From positions 186,001 to 250,000 of the forward strand of contig JACKET010000003.1 of NCBI GenBank assembly GCA_020632875.1: DNA of 64,000 bases. The letters run 5' to 3'. The number at the start of each line of letters is the position of its first letter. The first letter of the stretch is position 1. The notes beneath the pieces were generated by a model that had not been told where the DNA came from, did not search any database, and saw only the letters and a list, made by a program, of their open reading frames with translations. The stretch is from Alphaproteobacteria bacterium (GTDB lineage Bacteria; Myxococcota_A; UBA796; GCA-2862545). Of this stretch, positions 1 through 9,511 are shown piece by piece. Position numbers and translations under genes: made by a program.

Positions 1-586
<586 letters not shown>

Positions 587-587
<1 letters not shown>

Positions 588-1576
588 TGCGCCTGAACCG
601 CGGCGTATCCCTGCTCGTGCTCGCGCCCGTGGCGGCCTACGCGCATCCCGTCGGCGGGCATCCCGTGCTACACGCGCTGGAGTGGCGCCTCGACGACGGG
701 GAGACCCGGGTTCGCTACGACGTCGAGGTCCCGGCGGCCTTCCTGTCGGGCGCCAGCCCCGAAGCCGTCCAGACCGAGCTCGGAGGGGCCCTGAAGCTCG
801 AGATCGACGGCCAGCGCGTGCCGCTCGAGCCCCTCTCGCAGGAGGCGAAGCCCACCGACCACGGCGGGTGGTTCACGCTGACGTTCACCGCTCCCCTCCC
901 CGCCGGCACGCACGACCTCGAGCTCTCGAACGGCAACCTCCCCGACACCACGGGCCTCCACCGCACCACGATGCTCGTCGGCCCCGCGGTGGACGTGCTG
1001 GCGAGCTCGCTGCTCGTGGAGCACGACGGCGCCGTCGTGCGCTCCGATTCGGGACGCACGCGCAACGGGGCCGCCGCGCGGGTGACCACGGCGCAGGTGC
1101 AGACCCCCACGAACGCCCTGGAGCGGGCCCACCACGCGCTCCAGGCACGCCCGGTCCGCGACCCCGGCGAGGCCCTCCTCCAACCGCTGTACCGGCAGAA
1201 CCGGACGACGCTCGCCATGGCGCTCGCCGCTCCCCTGCTCGGCCTGCTCGGTGCTCCGGCGCCCCGCCGTCCGAATCCTGCCGTGTGGGCGGGGCTCGCC
1301 GCCGTACTGATCGCGGATCTCGCCACTCCCGCGGGCCTCTCCGTGCCGCTCGCGATCGGCGCGCTCGCCGCAGCCCTGGCCGCGCTGCGGTGGCCGGACG
1401 CGCTCTGGCTCGTGGCACCCCTGCTCGCGGCGAGCCTCGACGTGCGCGGGCTCTCCATCCCCGTGATCGCGGTTCAGGCCGCGGTCGCGGGGCGGCTCGA
1501 GCGCGCACCGGTCGCCATCGCGTCGGGCGCGCTGCTGGGCTTCGCACAGATCGTGCGGGCCAGCGCACCCTGGTAG
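587..1576 (+). CDS. Exported membrane protein of unknown function
   Basis: This 329-residue protein starts at an ATG overlapping the previous stop, so it is translationally coupled to the sigma-54 activator. It opens with a classical signal peptide (MRLNRG, hydrophobic core, AYA-HP). A predicted extracytoplasmic beta-rich region of about 230 residues follows, and the last 120 residues are hydrophobic with about four membrane segments. The layout recalls membrane proteins with an N-terminal periplasmic domain, such as some nickel/cobalt permease-like proteins, but I see no metal-binding HX4D motif. The function is unknown. Confidence 0.75.
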
Positions 1577-1585
1577 GCCGCGCGA

Positions 1586-2335
1586 CTACCCCTGCGACAG
1601 GCGCTCGGCGAGCAGGTCGGCGACCTCGCGCAGCGCCTTCACGCGATCGGGCTCGAACCGACGGCCCTTGCCGAGGTTCATCAGCTCGAGGACCCCGTAG
1701 CAGCGGCCGCCCGCGCGGATGGGGAGCACGGCGATCTGCTCGGTCGTGTAGCCCGTGAGCGCGTCGACCTCACCGCAGTGCCGCGGGTCTTCGTGGGCCT
1801 GGTCGAGCACCACGACCCGCTCTTTCTGCATCGCGAAGCCCGCCACGCCCGTGCCGAGCGGCAGGCGCACCCCGATGAGTCGGCGGGCATGGGGCCCCAC
1901 CACGCTCACGAACCGCAGGTAGCCGCGGTCTTCGAGGATGACGGCGCCGCTCTCGGCCGGCACGTGGTCGCGCGCGAGGGTGAGCGCCAGGGAGGCCGCG
2001 CTGGCGGGGCTGTCGGCCTCGCGGATCGCGTGGACCAGCGCCTCGCGCGAATCGACCTCGATCTCCTCTTCGGTGAGCGGCTCGACCTCGACCTCGACCA
2101 GCTCTTCGAGGACCTCTTCGTCGACGGCCGGGTCGATGCCCATCACCACGAAGCCCGTACCGGTCTGCACGTCGCGCGCGATGACCGTGCCGTTGGGGAG
2201 CACCTCGCAGGCGAGGCGTTCGAGCCCGTCGGCGCGCTGGAGCGCCTCGAGACCCAGGCCGAGCGCCGCGATCCAGTTGGGCGCCTCGACCTCGACCGCC
2301 TGCAGACCCCGGGAGCTGATGGAGAACGTGCCCAC
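1586..2335 (-). CDS. GAF-domain protein
   Basis: This 249-residue protein has a C-terminal GAF domain over about the last 150 residues. It shows the typical run of VSVVGPHA, a GTGVAGFAM loop, VVLDQAHEDPR, an IAVLPIRAGGR strand and GVLELMN. GAF domains bind small ligands or mediate signalling; the ligand here is unknown. The N-terminal half has no recognised domain and contains a Glu-rich linker. I chose GTG at 2335 because a GAGG Shine-Dalgarno (SD) sits 5 bases upstream and no other in-frame start lies nearby. It is convergent with the preceding gene and divergent from the membrane protein at 2444. Confidence 0.85.
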   Translation of the reverse strand: MGTFSISSRGLQAVEVEAPNWIAALGLGLEALQRADGLERLACEVLPNGTVIARDVQTGTGFVVMGIDPAVDEEVLEELVEVEVEPLTEEEIEVDSREALVHAIREADSPASAASLALTLARDHVPAESGAVILEDRGYLRFVSVVGPHARRLIGVRLPLGTGVAGFAMQKERVVVLDQAHEDPRHCGEVDALTGYTTEQIAVLPIRAGGRCYGVLELMNLGKGRRFEPDRVKALREVADLLAERLSQG

Positions 2336-2443
2336 GCGTACCTCGGCGCCTACCTTAGCAATTCCGGCGCTCCGTGACGCGGGCCGAGTGCGTTCGGTGC
2401 GCTTCGAGGCGTCCGACCCATTAAAGGCGGAGCCGGAGGGTGG

Positions 2444-3424
2444 ATGGAGGAAGTCGCCGCCAGGCCCGACGCCTTGCAGAGCTTCCGGAAGTGGGTCGCC
2501 ATCGCGATCGCGCTCTCGGCGCTCGGCTTCATCGGGTACGGCCTCTACAAAGACCTGCCGGGCACCCTCGAGCAGCTCGCTTCGTTCCGGTGGTCGTTCT
2601 ACCTGGGTGTGCTGCTGCTCACCCTCGTGAACTACGGCCTGCGGTACGGCAAGTGGCACTTCCTCCTGTACCGCCTCGGCGTGCGCATCCCGCACAGCGC
2701 GAACCTGCCGCTGTTCCTGTGCGGCCTCGCCATGGTCATCAGCCCGGCGAAGGCGGGCGAGGTCGTGAAGCCGTACCTCGTCAAGGTCATCACCGGCACC
2801 CCGATGCAGCGCACCATTCCGGCGCTCGTCGCCGAGCGCGTCACCGACGGTATCGCGGTGGTGGCGCTGGCCACGCTCGGCGTCACGACCTTCGCGCCCG
2901 ACCGGATCGACGTCGTGCTGTTCGCCTGCGCCGTGCTGGGCTCGGGGTTCGCGGTGCTGCTGTCGAAGCGCCTGTCGCTCGTGATCATCGGCGTGATGCG
3001 CAAGCTCCCCGTCGTGGGGCGGGTCGGCGACAAGCTCGAAGAGGCGTACATGGCGATGCGCGAGTGCCTGTCGCCCGTTCCGCTCGTGATCACGGTCGCC
3101 ATGAGCCTCGCGGCCTGGTGGGCGGAGTGCCTCGGCCTGTACCTCGTGTACATGGGCCTCGGCGCGCACACCTCGATCGAGGTCTCGACCTTCCTGTACG
3201 CCTTCGCGACCACCGCGGGCGGCTTCTCGCCCGGTGGGCTCGGCGTGACCGACCTCGTGCTCGGCGAGCTCGGCCTCGCGCTGATCCCGACGCTCACCGA
3301 GGGCCAGGCCGTCGCGGCGTCGTTGCTGATCCGCATCGCCACCCTGTGGTTCGGCGTCGTGCTCGGCGCGCTCGCGCTCCTCCGCATCGAAGGCGTCATC
3401 CAGTCGCACACCCGGAGCTCCTGA
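2444..3424 (+). CDS. Flippase-like membrane protein, LPG synthase TM family
   Basis: This 326-residue polytopic protein has about eight hydrophobic segments. It shows features of the lysylphosphatidylglycerol synthase transmembrane family (UPF0104, PF03706): a YGLRYGKWH segment, SPAKAGEVVKPYL, a PALVAERVTDG motif and the C-terminal GGFSPGGLGVTD. Without the soluble aminoacyltransferase domain of MprF, such proteins are usually annotated as flippase-like or lipid/glycan-handling membrane proteins. Its stop overlaps the ATG of the nitrilase (TGATG), so the two are probably cotranscribed. Confidence 0.88.
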   Translation: MEEVAARPDALQSFRKWVAIAIALSALGFIGYGLYKDLPGTLEQLASFRWSFYLGVLLLTLVNYGLRYGKWHFLLYRLGVRIPHSANLPLFLCGLAMVISPAKAGEVVKPYLVKVITGTPMQRTIPALVAERVTDGIAVVALATLGVTTFAPDRIDVVLFACAVLGSGFAVLLSKRLSLVIIGVMRKLPVVGRVGDKLEEAYMAMRECLSPVPLVITVAMSLAAWWAECLGLYLVYMGLGAHTSIEVSTFLYAFATTAGGFSPGGLGVTDLVLGELGLALIPTLTEGQAVAASLLIRIATLWFGVVLGALALLRIEGVIQSHTRSS

Positions 3425-4230
3425 TGTTCCTCGCCGCCGCCGTCCAGCTCACCTGCACCAGCGACGCCGACCGCAACTGGCGCGCCGCCGAGGCCCTGGT
3501 CCGACGCGCCGCGGGCTACGGCGCGCGCTTCGTCGCGACGCCCGAGAACACCAACTTCCTCGGCCCGCACACCGACAAGGTCCGCCTGGCCGAGACCCTC
3601 GACGGCCCCACCATCGGGCGCTTCGCCGCCCTCGCCGCCGAGCTCGGCATCCACCTGCTCGTCGGCAGCTTCAACGAGAAGGCGCACACCGAGGGCAAGT
3701 GCTTCAACACGTCCGTGCTGCTGGGCCCGGATGGGCGTCGCGTCGCGGCGTACCGCAAGCTCCACCTGTTCGATGTCGACGTGTCGGACGACGTGCGGTT
3801 CCTCGAGTCGAACACCGTGGTGCCCGGTGACGGGGCCGTCGTCGCGACCACGGCGCTCGGCGACATCGGCCTGACGGTCTGCTACGACCTGCGCTTCCCC
3901 GAGCTGTACCGCGCGCTCGTCGACCGCGGCGCCACGATCCTCACCATCCCGAGCGCGTTCACGCTCACCACGGGCAAAGACCACTGGGAGCCGCTGATCC
4001 GCGCCCGGGCCATCGAGTGCCAGGCGTGGGTCGTCGCGCCCGGGCAGCACGGAAAGCACGACGACGGCGGCCTGCGCCACTCCTGGGGCCACTCGATGAT
4101 CGTCGACCCGTGGGGCCACGTGGTCGCCATGGCGTCTGACGGCGAGGGGCTCGCGATCGCCGAGATCGATCCCGGCCTCGTCGAGCGTACCCGGCGCGGA
4201 ATGCCGGTCGCGAAGCACCGCCGGCTGTAG
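3424..4230 (+). CDS. Carbon-nitrogen hydrolase (Nit1/Nit2-like amidase)
   Basis: This 268-residue protein belongs to the nitrilase superfamily. The Glu-Lys-Cys triad is readable: E41 in ATPEN, K112 in YRKLHLFD and C153 in TVCYDLRFPELYR. The conserved end RARAIECQAWVVAP and SMIVDPWG are also present. The YDLRFPELYR signature and the length match the Nit1/Nit2 branch, which hydrolyses deaminated glutathione or omega-amides such as 2-oxoglutaramate. The exact substrate cannot be read from the sequence. ATG 3424 overlaps the preceding stop. Confidence 0.93.
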   Translation: MFLAAAVQLTCTSDADRNWRAAEALVRRAAGYGARFVATPENTNFLGPHTDKVRLAETLDGPTIGRFAALAAELGIHLLVGSFNEKAHTEGKCFNTSVLLGPDGRRVAAYRKLHLFDVDVSDDVRFLESNTVVPGDGAVVATTALGDIGLTVCYDLRFPELYRALVDRGATILTIPSAFTLTTGKDHWEPLIRARAIECQAWVVAPGQHGKHDDGGLRHSWGHSMIVDPWGHVVAMASDGEGLAIAEIDPGLVERTRRGMPVAKHRRL

Positions 4231-4238
4231 AATGGGCC

Positions 4239-4889
4239 GTGGTCCCGGTCCTCTCCATCGCGCTCGCCGAGCAGCCCGTCGAAGTGACGGTGCAGCCGAC
4301 CTACCGGTCCGCGCGTAGCCGATTCTCCCTCGACAATGCCGGTTCGTCCGACATCAGCGACGGGCACTACGCCGTCCGGGTGCACGTGGCGGGCCACCTC
4401 CGTCCGTGGATGACCCTGCACCTCGACGCCACCCAGGCGGTGCTGAACCTGTGGTTCGAGCCCGAGTCCCGGATGCAACGCTACGGCCGCATCCGCCTCA
4501 CGGCAGGGCCCCTGTGGCAACCCCTGCAGCTCCGGGCCCGGCTGGGATTCGGGCAAGAGGGCATCGCGACGCTCTCGGGCTTCGAGCGCCGCTATCACTA
4601 CCAGACCGTCTTCGAGACCGGGCTGGAGGGCACGCTCGCCGGGCCCCTCGCGCGCCTGACGCTGGGCGTCACCGCTTTTGGCGTCCCCGGCCGCGGCGGC
4701 TCGTCGTTCGACGCCGAGCTCGCGATCCCCGAGGCCACGACGTTCGGGGTGGTCGCCTCGTACAACTACCGGCACCTCGCCGGCGCGTGGGAGATCGACG
4801 CCCAGGCGTTCCAGCTCGACGACCGCAACCACAGCGTCTCGGTCGGCATGGCGCTCCGCCCGCGCGTGCGATCAGCGGCCGAGGAGTGA
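4239..4889 (+). CDS. Hypothetical exported beta-rich protein
   Basis: This 216-residue protein has a GTG start 8 bases after the nitrilase stop. The first ten residues (MVPVLSIALA) are hydrophobic and look like a very short, uncharged signal peptide. The rest alternates polar and hydrophobic residues with many aromatics (RYHYQTVFETGLEGTL), suggesting an outer-membrane or periplasmic beta-structure such as a small barrel. No family was recognised. Its 3' end overlaps the convergent aminotransferase gene by 18 bases. Confidence 0.68.
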   Translation: MVPVLSIALAEQPVEVTVQPTYRSARSRFSLDNAGSSDISDGHYAVRVHVAGHLRPWMTLHLDATQAVLNLWFEPESRMQRYGRIRLTAGPLWQPLQLRARLGFGQEGIATLSGFERRYHYQTVFETGLEGTLAGPLARLTLGVTAFGVPGRGGSSFDAELAIPEATTFGVVASYNYRHLAGAWEIDAQAFQLDDRNHSVSVGMALRPRVRSAAEE

Positions 4890-6014
4890 CGCGAGCACCT
4901 CGACGCCGGCGCGAACGCGCTCCGGCGCCGCGGACGTGAAGCACAGGCGCACGTGGTTCGGATACGGCCCGAACGAGTCGCCCGGCGCCACGAGCAGGCC
5001 CCGCTCGACCGCGCGCTCGAGCAGGCCCACGAGCCCCGTCTCGTCGAGGTGGTCGGACACGTCGAGGAACAGGAACGTGCTGCCCTCGGGGGCCTCGACG
5101 CCCAGCCGCTCGGCCGCCCACCGCCCGAGCTCGGCGTACTTCGCACGGGCCTGGGCCACCCAGGCGTCACCTGCAGGCCCGAGCGCCGCGAGCGCCGCGA
5201 GCTGCGAGGCCGTGGGCGTCGAGTAGAACGTGTGCGTCGTGATCTTCTTCGCGTGGCCGAGGATGTCGGCCGGGCCGACGAGGTAGCCGGCGCGGTTGCC
5301 CGCCATCCCGTACGACTTGCTGAAGCTGTGGCACGACACCACGCGCTCGGGCGCGAACGCCCGCGAGTACACGTGCTCCCCCGCGTACACGTACTCCTCG
5401 TACACCTCGTCGGAGACGACCCACAGGTCGCGCTCGCGGGCCAGCTCGGCGAGCGCCGCGAGCCAGGGCGCCGGGATGCGGCGACCGGTCGGGTTGTTCG
5501 GGGTGTTCCAGTACAGCGCCACCGTGCGGTCGGTCAGCGCGGCGCGCACGACCTCGACGGCGGTCTCGGGCGAGTCGGCGACCCCGATGAAGGGAACGGG
5601 CACCGCCACGCCGCCGAACGCCCGCACCATTCCGGCGATGAGCGGCCAGAACGGCGCCAGGATGACGACCTCGTCGCCCGGCTCGACGATGGCGCCCACG
5701 AGCCCGCAGAGCCCTCCCGTGGCACCCGCGGCGATCAGCACGTCGTCGAAGCCCGTCGCGACGCCCGTGCGCGCGGAGACCCGCGCCCCCACGGCCTCGA
5801 TCAGCTCGGGCACCCCCTGCACGCCCGCGTAGCGATGCATCCCGGGGTGGTCGGACACCTCGAGGTCCTGCATCCGGCAGCCCTCGGCCGGCTCCATCCA
5901 GGTGTCGCCGATGTGCAGCGGGTACACCGGCCCGCCCTGCTCGTGGAGGCGCTTCGCGAGGTGCGAGTAGACGGACCCCTTCATCCCCAGCACCGACGCG
6001 GCGATCTTCGGCAT
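4872..6014 (-). CDS. Pyridoxal-phosphate-dependent aminotransferase, class I/II
   Basis: This 380-residue fold-type I aminotransferase shows the PLP-binding SFSKSYGMAGNRAGY (the Lys forms the Schiff base), WNTPNNPTGRR for substrate and cofactor contact, VVSDEVYEEYVYA and a C-terminal VRLCFTSA strand. The family transfers amino groups between amino and keto acids; many related enzymes are annotated as aspartate or aromatic aminotransferases, but specificity is not decidable here. I chose ATG 6014 because a GGAGG SD lies 6 bases upstream and the antiporter stop is 2 bases away. An upstream in-frame start at 6041 lies inside the antiporter. Confidence 0.92.
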   Translation of the reverse strand: MPKIAASVLGMKGSVYSHLAKRLHEQGGPVYPLHIGDTWMEPAEGCRMQDLEVSDHPGMHRYAGVQGVPELIEAVGARVSARTGVATGFDDVLIAAGATGGLCGLVGAIVEPGDEVVILAPFWPLIAGMVRAFGGVAVPVPFIGVADSPETAVEVVRAALTDRTVALYWNTPNNPTGRRIPAPWLAALAELARERDLWVVSDEVYEEYVYAGEHVYSRAFAPERVVSCHSFSKSYGMAGNRAGYLVGPADILGHAKKITTHTFYSTPTASQLAALAALGPAGDAWVAQARAKYAELGRWAAERLGVEAPEGSTFLFLDVSDHLDETGLVGLLERAVERGLLVAPGDSFGPYPNHVRLCFTSAAPERVRAGVEVLASLLGR

Positions 6015-6016
6015 CT

Positions 6017-6955
6017 TCAGCCTCCGGACAGGTAGCCCCACGCGAGGTAGGTCAGGTAGCCGAGCACCATCAGGCTGCCCTCGACGCGCGACAACGAGCC
6101 GCGCAGCACGACGGGCACGAGGATCGTGACGGCGGCGACCGCGAGCGCCATGTCGCGCAGCAGCGTCGGGTCGGAGGTGTCGATCGGCGCGATGATCGAC
6201 GTGATGCCGAGCACCATGAAGATGTTGAAGATGTTCGAGCCGACCGAGTTGCCCACGGCGAGCTCGACCTCGCCCTGGCGCGCCGCCATCACGGCGGTGG
6301 CGGCCTCGGGCGCGCTCGTGCCGAGCGCCACGACGGTGAGCCCGATGAAGCGCTGCGACAGCTCGAGCTTCGTGGCGAGCTCGACGGCCGCCTTCACGAA
6401 CATGTCGGCGCCGAGCACGAGGATGCCGAGCCCCACGACGAGCATCACGGCGTGCTTCCAGAACGGCTCGTCTTCACCGCCCTCGAGCTCGTCGTCGGGA
6501 GGCGGAGCGCGGCCGCGGAACACGTCGTAGATCAGCCACAGGTTGTAGCCGAGACCGCAGGCGACCACGATGATGCCGTCGATGCGGGAGAACTGGCCGT
6601 CGAACGCCAGCACCGGCACGAGGATCTGCAGCCCGAGGCACACCGGCACCTCGCGGCGGATCAGGGAGCGCTCGACCACGAGCGGCTGCACGATGGCCGC
6701 GAGACCCAGCACGAACGCGATGTTCGCGATGTTGGACCCGTTCACGTTCGAGATCGCCATCTCGGTGCTGGCCTGCACCGCGGCGATCACGCTGACCGTG
6801 AGCTCGGGCGCGCTGGTGCCGGCCGCCACGATCGTGAGACCGACCACGAGCGCCGGGATCCGGAGGGCGAGCGCTACGTTCCCACCGCCGCGCACGAGGA
6901 GCTCGGCGCCGGTCACGAGCATCACGAGACCGATGAGGAGGAACAGGAGAAACAA
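6017..6955 (-). CDS. Sodium/calcium exchanger family (CaCA) antiporter
   Basis: This membrane protein of about 312 residues has two homologous halves, each with the alpha-repeat signature of YrbG-type CaCA exchangers: GLTIVAAGTSAPEL with VNGSNIANI in the first half, GLTVVALGTSAPEA with SVGSNIFNI in the second. The Glu of each SAPE motif is the expected cation ligand. Two sets of about five membrane helices flank an acidic loop. The start is uncertain: TTG 6955 gives a complete first helix (LFLLFLLIG) but has no clear SD, and an internal ATG would cut that helix. It is probably in one transcript with the downstream aminotransferase. Confidence 0.9.
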   Translation of the reverse strand: MFLLFLLIGLVMLVTGAELLVRGGGNVALALRIPALVVGLTIVAAGTSAPELTVSVIAAVQASTEMAISNVNGSNIANIAFVLGLAAIVQPLVVERSLIRREVPVCLGLQILVPVLAFDGQFSRIDGIIVVACGLGYNLWLIYDVFRGRAPPPDDELEGGEDEPFWKHAVMLVVGLGILVLGADMFVKAAVELATKLELSQRFIGLTVVALGTSAPEAATAVMAARQGEVELAVGNSVGSNIFNIFMVLGITSIIAPIDTSDPTLLRDMALAVAAVTILVPVVLRGSLSRVEGSLMVLGYLTYLAWGYLSGG

Positions 6956-7073
6956 GCAGGACCCGGGCGAGGGACCCCACCCGTCTAACCAGCCCCCGCG
7001 AATCCGCCCAAGACGCGCGCCGCGACGGTCTGTTGCCCGGACCAACCCCCGCTCCGAACGCCGATTCCGCGCG

Positions 7074-7391
7074 TCAGGGCGCCCGTGCACCGAGGAGGGC
7101 TTCCCGGATCGCCGCCCACAATGCCTCCCGGTCACCGGGGCCCACGACCATCACCCGGCGACCGTCGGGACGGAGGATCGCGACCGTCGTGCCCTTCCCG
7201 CACACGTCCATGCAGCCGCCCGCGTGCACCACGAGCTGCGCGCGCACGCCCTCCGCCCTGGCGCGGTCGCGCAGCCACTGGCGCAGCTCGCGGCCGGCCT
7301 CCATTCCGCAGGACCCTCGCCGGGATTCGGCCCCGCGCTGGTTCGCGCAGACGACGACGGCGATCGACCAAGTGGGCTCGACTTCTTCCAT
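7074..7391 (-). CDS. Thioredoxin-fold [2Fe-2S] ferredoxin
   Basis: This 105-residue protein has the four-Cys pattern of thioredoxin-like 2Fe-2S ferredoxins: C15 in VVVCANQRG, C28 in GSCG, then C60 and C64 in GGCMDVCGKG. It is followed by the typical VAILRPDG strand. The length and spacing fit stand-alone Fd2-type ferredoxins rather than the NuoE subunit of complex I. It probably acts as a soluble electron carrier; the partner is unknown. It is divergent from the glycogen phosphorylase gene, with 48 bases between the two starts. Confidence 0.88.
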   Translation of the reverse strand: MEEVEPTWSIAVVVCANQRGAESRRGSCGMEAGRELRQWLRDRARAEGVRAQLVVHAGGCMDVCGKGTTVAILRPDGRRVMVVGPGDREALWAAIREALLGARAP

Positions 7392-7439
7392 GGGCGGAAC
7401 CGTCCGGGTATGAGGGGCGGCACTCTGGGAGGAGTTTCG

Positions 7440-9461
7440 ATGCTGCCCGAAGCCCTGCGCCCGCTGCAAGCGCTCGCGACGAACCTCTGGTGGACCGACC
7501 AGGCCGACGCCGTCGACCTGTGGTCGTTCGTCGACCCCGCACGCTGGGAACAGACGCACCACAACCCCGTCGCCCTGCTCCACGACGTCGAGCTGGGGCG
7601 CTGGGAAGAGCTCGCCGAGGACGAGGAGTTCGTGCGCGTGGCGCACGAGCTCGAGGCGCAGATGAAGCGCGAGATCGGCGCCAGCACGTGGGTCGACGCC
7701 GAAGCGCCCGAGCTGCACGGCCGCTGCGTCGCGTACTTCTCGATGGAGTTCGGCCTGCACGAGTCGATGCGCATCTACTCCGGCGGGCTCGGCGTGCTCG
7801 CGGGCGATCACCTGCGGTCGGCGTCCGACCTCGGCGTGCCGCTCGTCGCGGTCGGCTTCCTGTACCGCGAGGGCTACTTCAAGCAGGTCCTCGACGACGG
7901 GATCCAGATCGAGGCGTACCCGAAGCACCGCTTCGAGCGCATGCCCGTGCAGCGCGTCGAGGGTCCGAAGGGCCCCGTCGAGATCACCGTGCCCATCGGC
8001 ACGTTCGAGGCGCGTGCCCAGATCTGGCGCCTCGCCGTCGGGCGCGGCTCGCTGTTCCTGCTCGACACCGACCTCGAGGGCAACTGCAAGGAGGCCCGGG
8101 CGCTCACGCACCACCTGTACGGCGGCGACGAGACCACGCGGATCCGGCAGGAGATCCTGCTCGGCATCGGTGGCCTGATGGCCCTGCGCGCCCTCGGCTA
8201 CGCGCCCGACCTCCTGCACCTCAACGAAGGCCACTGCGCCTTCGCCCCCCTCGTGCTCATGGCCGAGAAAGACGAGGCGTTCGCGCGCAAGCACTGCGTG
8301 TTCACCACGCACACCCCCGTGCCCGCGGGCCACGACCGCTTCGGCGCCGCGCTCGTCACCGCCGAGCTCGGCCCGTGGTGCGAGAGCGTCGGGCTCGACG
8401 TCGACGACGTGATCGCGCTCGGCCGCGTCGACCCCGAAGACGAGGAGGAGACCGTCTGCATGACGGTCGTGGCGATCCGGCTGTCGTGCAGCACGAACGG
8501 CGTCGCCGCCCTGCACGGCGAGGTGTCGCGGGAGATGTGGAAGAGCCTCTGGCCCGAGAAGAAGGTCGAGGACGTCCCGATCCACCACATCACGAACGGC
8601 GTGCACCCGGTGTTCTGGATGGCCCCGGCCGCCCGCGCCCTGTTCGACCAGGAGATCCCCGGCTGGCGCCAGCGCCCGTGGGATCCGGCCGTCTGGGAGG
8701 GCGTCTACGGCATCGAGGCCTCGGCGCTGTGGATGCTGCGGAGCCACCTGCGCATGCGGCTCCTCGAAGAGGTCGCGCGCCGCACCGGCCGCGAGCTCGA
8801 CCCCGACGCCCTGACCATCGGCTTCGCCCGCCGCTTCGCGCCCTACAAGCGCGGCGATCTCATCTTCACCGACCCCGAGCGGCTGTGGATGATCCTCAAC
8901 GGCGAGCAGCCCGTGAACCTGCTGTTCGCGGGCAAGGCCCACCCGCGTGACGACGCCGGCAAGAAGATCGTCGCCAACGTGCTCGACTGGGCCACGCACT
9001 CCGAGTTCCGCGACCGCGTCGTGCTGCTGGAAGACTACGACATCCACCTCGGCGGCCTGCTCACCTCGGGCAGCGACGTGTGGCTCAACAACCCGCGCCG
9101 GCCGCGCGAAGCATCGGGCACGAGCGGCCAGAAGGTCATCCTGAACGGCGGCCTGAACCTGTCGATCCTCGATGGCTGGTGGCCCGAGGGCTACGACGGG
9201 AAGAACGGCTGGCAGATCGGCGAAGGCCGCGTGTGGGACGACGAGGCCGCGCACGACGCCCACGACGTGGGCGAGCTGTACGAGATCCTCGAGAACCAGG
9301 TGCTGCCGCTGTGGGCCGACCGCGACGCGCTCGACATCCCGCGCGGCTGGATCGACTCCGTGAAGCACAGCATCGCGACCTGCGCACCGAAGTTCAGCAG
9401 TCACCGGATGGTGCGCGACTACGTGCGCGAGGTGTACATCCCGGCGATCACGGCCAGGTGA
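7440..9461 (+). CDS. glgP: Alpha-glucan (maltodextrin/glycogen) phosphorylase
   Basis: This 673-residue GT35 enzyme releases glucose-1-phosphate from alpha-1,4-glucans. Visible motifs are YFSMEFGLHES, YSGGLGVLAGDHL, the HLNEGHCAF region, TTHTPVPAGHDRF and the PLP-binding EASGTSGQKVILNGG followed by LSILDGWWPEGYDG. These are typical of the shorter bacterial/archaeal alpha-glucan phosphorylases rather than the 800-residue MalP/GlgP type. ATG 7440 follows a GGGAGG SD; an in-frame ATG 30 bases upstream lies before that SD and is less likely. Confidence 0.95.
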   Translation: MLPEALRPLQALATNLWWTDQADAVDLWSFVDPARWEQTHHNPVALLHDVELGRWEELAEDEEFVRVAHELEAQMKREIGASTWVDAEAPELHGRCVAYFSMEFGLHESMRIYSGGLGVLAGDHLRSASDLGVPLVAVGFLYREGYFKQVLDDGIQIEAYPKHRFERMPVQRVEGPKGPVEITVPIGTFEARAQIWRLAVGRGSLFLLDTDLEGNCKEARALTHHLYGGDETTRIRQEILLGIGGLMALRALGYAPDLLHLNEGHCAFAPLVLMAEKDEAFARKHCVFTTHTPVPAGHDRFGAALVTAELGPWCESVGLDVDDVIALGRVDPEDEEETVCMTVVAIRLSCSTNGVAALHGEVSREMWKSLWPEKKVEDVPIHHITNGVHPVFWMAPAARALFDQEIPGWRQRPWDPAVWEGVYGIEASALWMLRSHLRMRLLEEVARRTGRELDPDALTIGFARRFAPYKRGDLIFTDPERLWMILNGEQPVNLLFAGKAHPRDDAGKKIVANVLDWATHSEFRDRVVLLEDYDIHLGGLLTSGSDVWLNNPRRPREASGTSGQKVILNGGLNLSILDGWWPEGYDGKNGWQIGEGRVWDDEAAHDAHDVGELYEILENQVLPLWADRDALDIPRGWIDSVKHSIATCAPKFSSHRMVRDYVREVYIPAITAR

Positions 9462-9511
9462 GCTGCGCGGTAGCATGACGTGACCGCGGGGCACCGCGGG
9501 ACGGAGGTGCC